Assembly (NCBI RefSeq): GCF_029212575.1
Contig: NZ_JARGPK010000089.1
Span: forward strand, 1 to 41,524
From: Antarcticimicrobium sp.
GTDB taxonomy: Bacteria; Pseudomonadota; Alphaproteobacteria; Rhodobacterales; Rhodobacteraceae
DNA: 41,524 nt
Direction of reading: 5' to 3'
Under the pieces are notes generated by a model. It saw only the letters and a list, made by a program, of their open reading frames with translations, made no database searches and was not told the origin of the DNA. Position 1 is the first letter of the stretch. Every line of letters begins with the position of its first letter. A program made the position numbers and the translations under genes. Below, in pieces: positions 41,066 to 41,524 of the stretch.

Positions 41066-41524
41066 CAGACGGTCTCCGGGAATTCAAGGCGTTTGGCGGC
41101 GCGGCGGCTTTGCAGCCAGCGGATCACGCCGCTCGAAACACCCTGCCACCGTTTTTCGAACCCGGTGGCGTTGTGCACCACGTCGGCGCGGTAGAAGCTG
41201 GGGCAGAGCACGGCGGCATCGGCCACCTCGCCGCAGTTGCCGCAGCCGACACAGGACTGGTCGATATGCGCGATCGGATCGTCGCGCAGCGGATCGTCCA
41301 GTTTCTTCAGCGACAGCGACGGGCAGCCCGACAACCGGATACAGGCGTGGTCGCCGGTGCAGATGTCCTCGTCGACGCCAAAGCGCGGCACCTCCATCCG
41401 CTGACCGTCCTTGATCGCCTTGTTGCGCAGCGGTTTCTCGCGGCGCTGGCGGTTCAGCATGCATTCGGACGAGGCGACGATAACCTTCGGTCCCGGCACA
41501 TCGGTGGTCAGCGCCTCGTGCAGG
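41065..41524 (-). CDS. iorA: Indolepyruvate:ferredoxin oxidoreductase, alpha subunit (3' end only)
   Basis: The frame enters from the right edge and holds the last 152 codons. VPGPKVIVASSECMLNRQRR ends the thiamine-diphosphate domain. The C-terminal ferredoxin-like domain has CTGDHACIRLSGCPSL and CVGCGNCGEVADAAVLCPSF, which supply Cys for [4Fe-4S] clusters as in known IorA. The 5' part lies beyond the window. It overlaps iorB by one stop/start (ATGA), showing a two-gene operon. Confidence 0.93.
   Translation of the reverse strand, partial: LHEALTTDVPGPKVIVASSECMLNRQRREKPLRNKAIKDGQRMEVPRFGVDEDICTGDHACIRLSGCPSLSLKKLDDPLRDDPIAHIDQSCVGCGNCGEVADAAVLCPSFYRADVVHNATGFEKRWQGVSSGVIRWLQSRRAAKRLEFPETV

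Noticed and set aside
1-41524. CRISPR array or rRNA genes
   Set aside because: No regularly spaced repeats and no rRNA-like stretches were seen on either strand.

Overview
The window reads as high-GC alphaproteobacterial DNA, most likely Rhodobacteraceae. The signs are tandem DUF1127 proteins, a phenylacetate (paa) cluster carrying both PaaX and a TetR-type PaaR, the two-gene indolepyruvate:ferredoxin oxidoreductase with a long beta chain, and an alphaproteobacterial-looking elongator tRNA-Met. This assignment comes from gene content only.

Region 1 (1 to about 11,712) looks like a worn genomic island ending at tRNA-Met. Its cargo is a copper/metal-response set: a DUF302 protein, a Met-rich EF-hand protein, a response regulator/sensor kinase pair with an overlapping SHOCT protein, and a minus-strand operon of a small periplasmic protein, cytochrome c', a diheme cytochrome, a monoheme cytochrome and a multicopper oxidase. 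Broken genes lie around and between these: a DNA methyltransferase cut to its two ends and joined to a tyrosine recombinase tail, a frameshifted HGGxSTG protein, a Cu+-ATPase that stops in its actuator domain and runs into half of a CDF transporter, an IS110 transposase start, and a serine-recombinase tail abutting the tRNA.

Region 2 (11,818 to 25,974) is an aerobic phenylacetyl-CoA pathway. paaX and paaZ are on the minus strand. paaG, paaI, paaK and a TetR gene are on the plus strand. A long minus-strand operon reads paaJ-A-B-C-D-E, then a PaaA-like paralogue, a rhodanese-HigA fusion and a small orphan. Two matching palindromes, one in the paaZ/paaG divergent region and one before paaJ, are candidate operators for the TetR protein. 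No paaF or paaH is present here.

Region 3 (26,254 to 33,152) has an alpha/beta-hydrolase-fold protein whose nucleophile motif is lost, two DUF1127 genes, and a compact cassette: GntR regulator, class I glutamine amidotransferase, and divergently a cytochrome P450, a glutamine-synthetase-like ligase and a [2Fe-2S] ferredoxin. I read this as a possible gamma-glutamylation route for oxidising an amine. It is the best candidate for an undescribed system in the window.

Region 4 (33,153 to 41,524) starts with a visibly AT-richer orphan with a PD-(D/E)xK nuclease signature and an FkbM-type methyltransferase. Then come an AraC regulator facing an SDR, a StyA-like flavin monooxygenase and its flavin reductase, a layout like the indole (iif/ind) and styrene clusters. 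It closes with iorB and the 3' end of iorA on the minus strand. The indolepyruvate oxidoreductase makes arylacetyl-CoA from arylpyruvates, so it could feed the phenylacetyl-CoA pathway of region 2.
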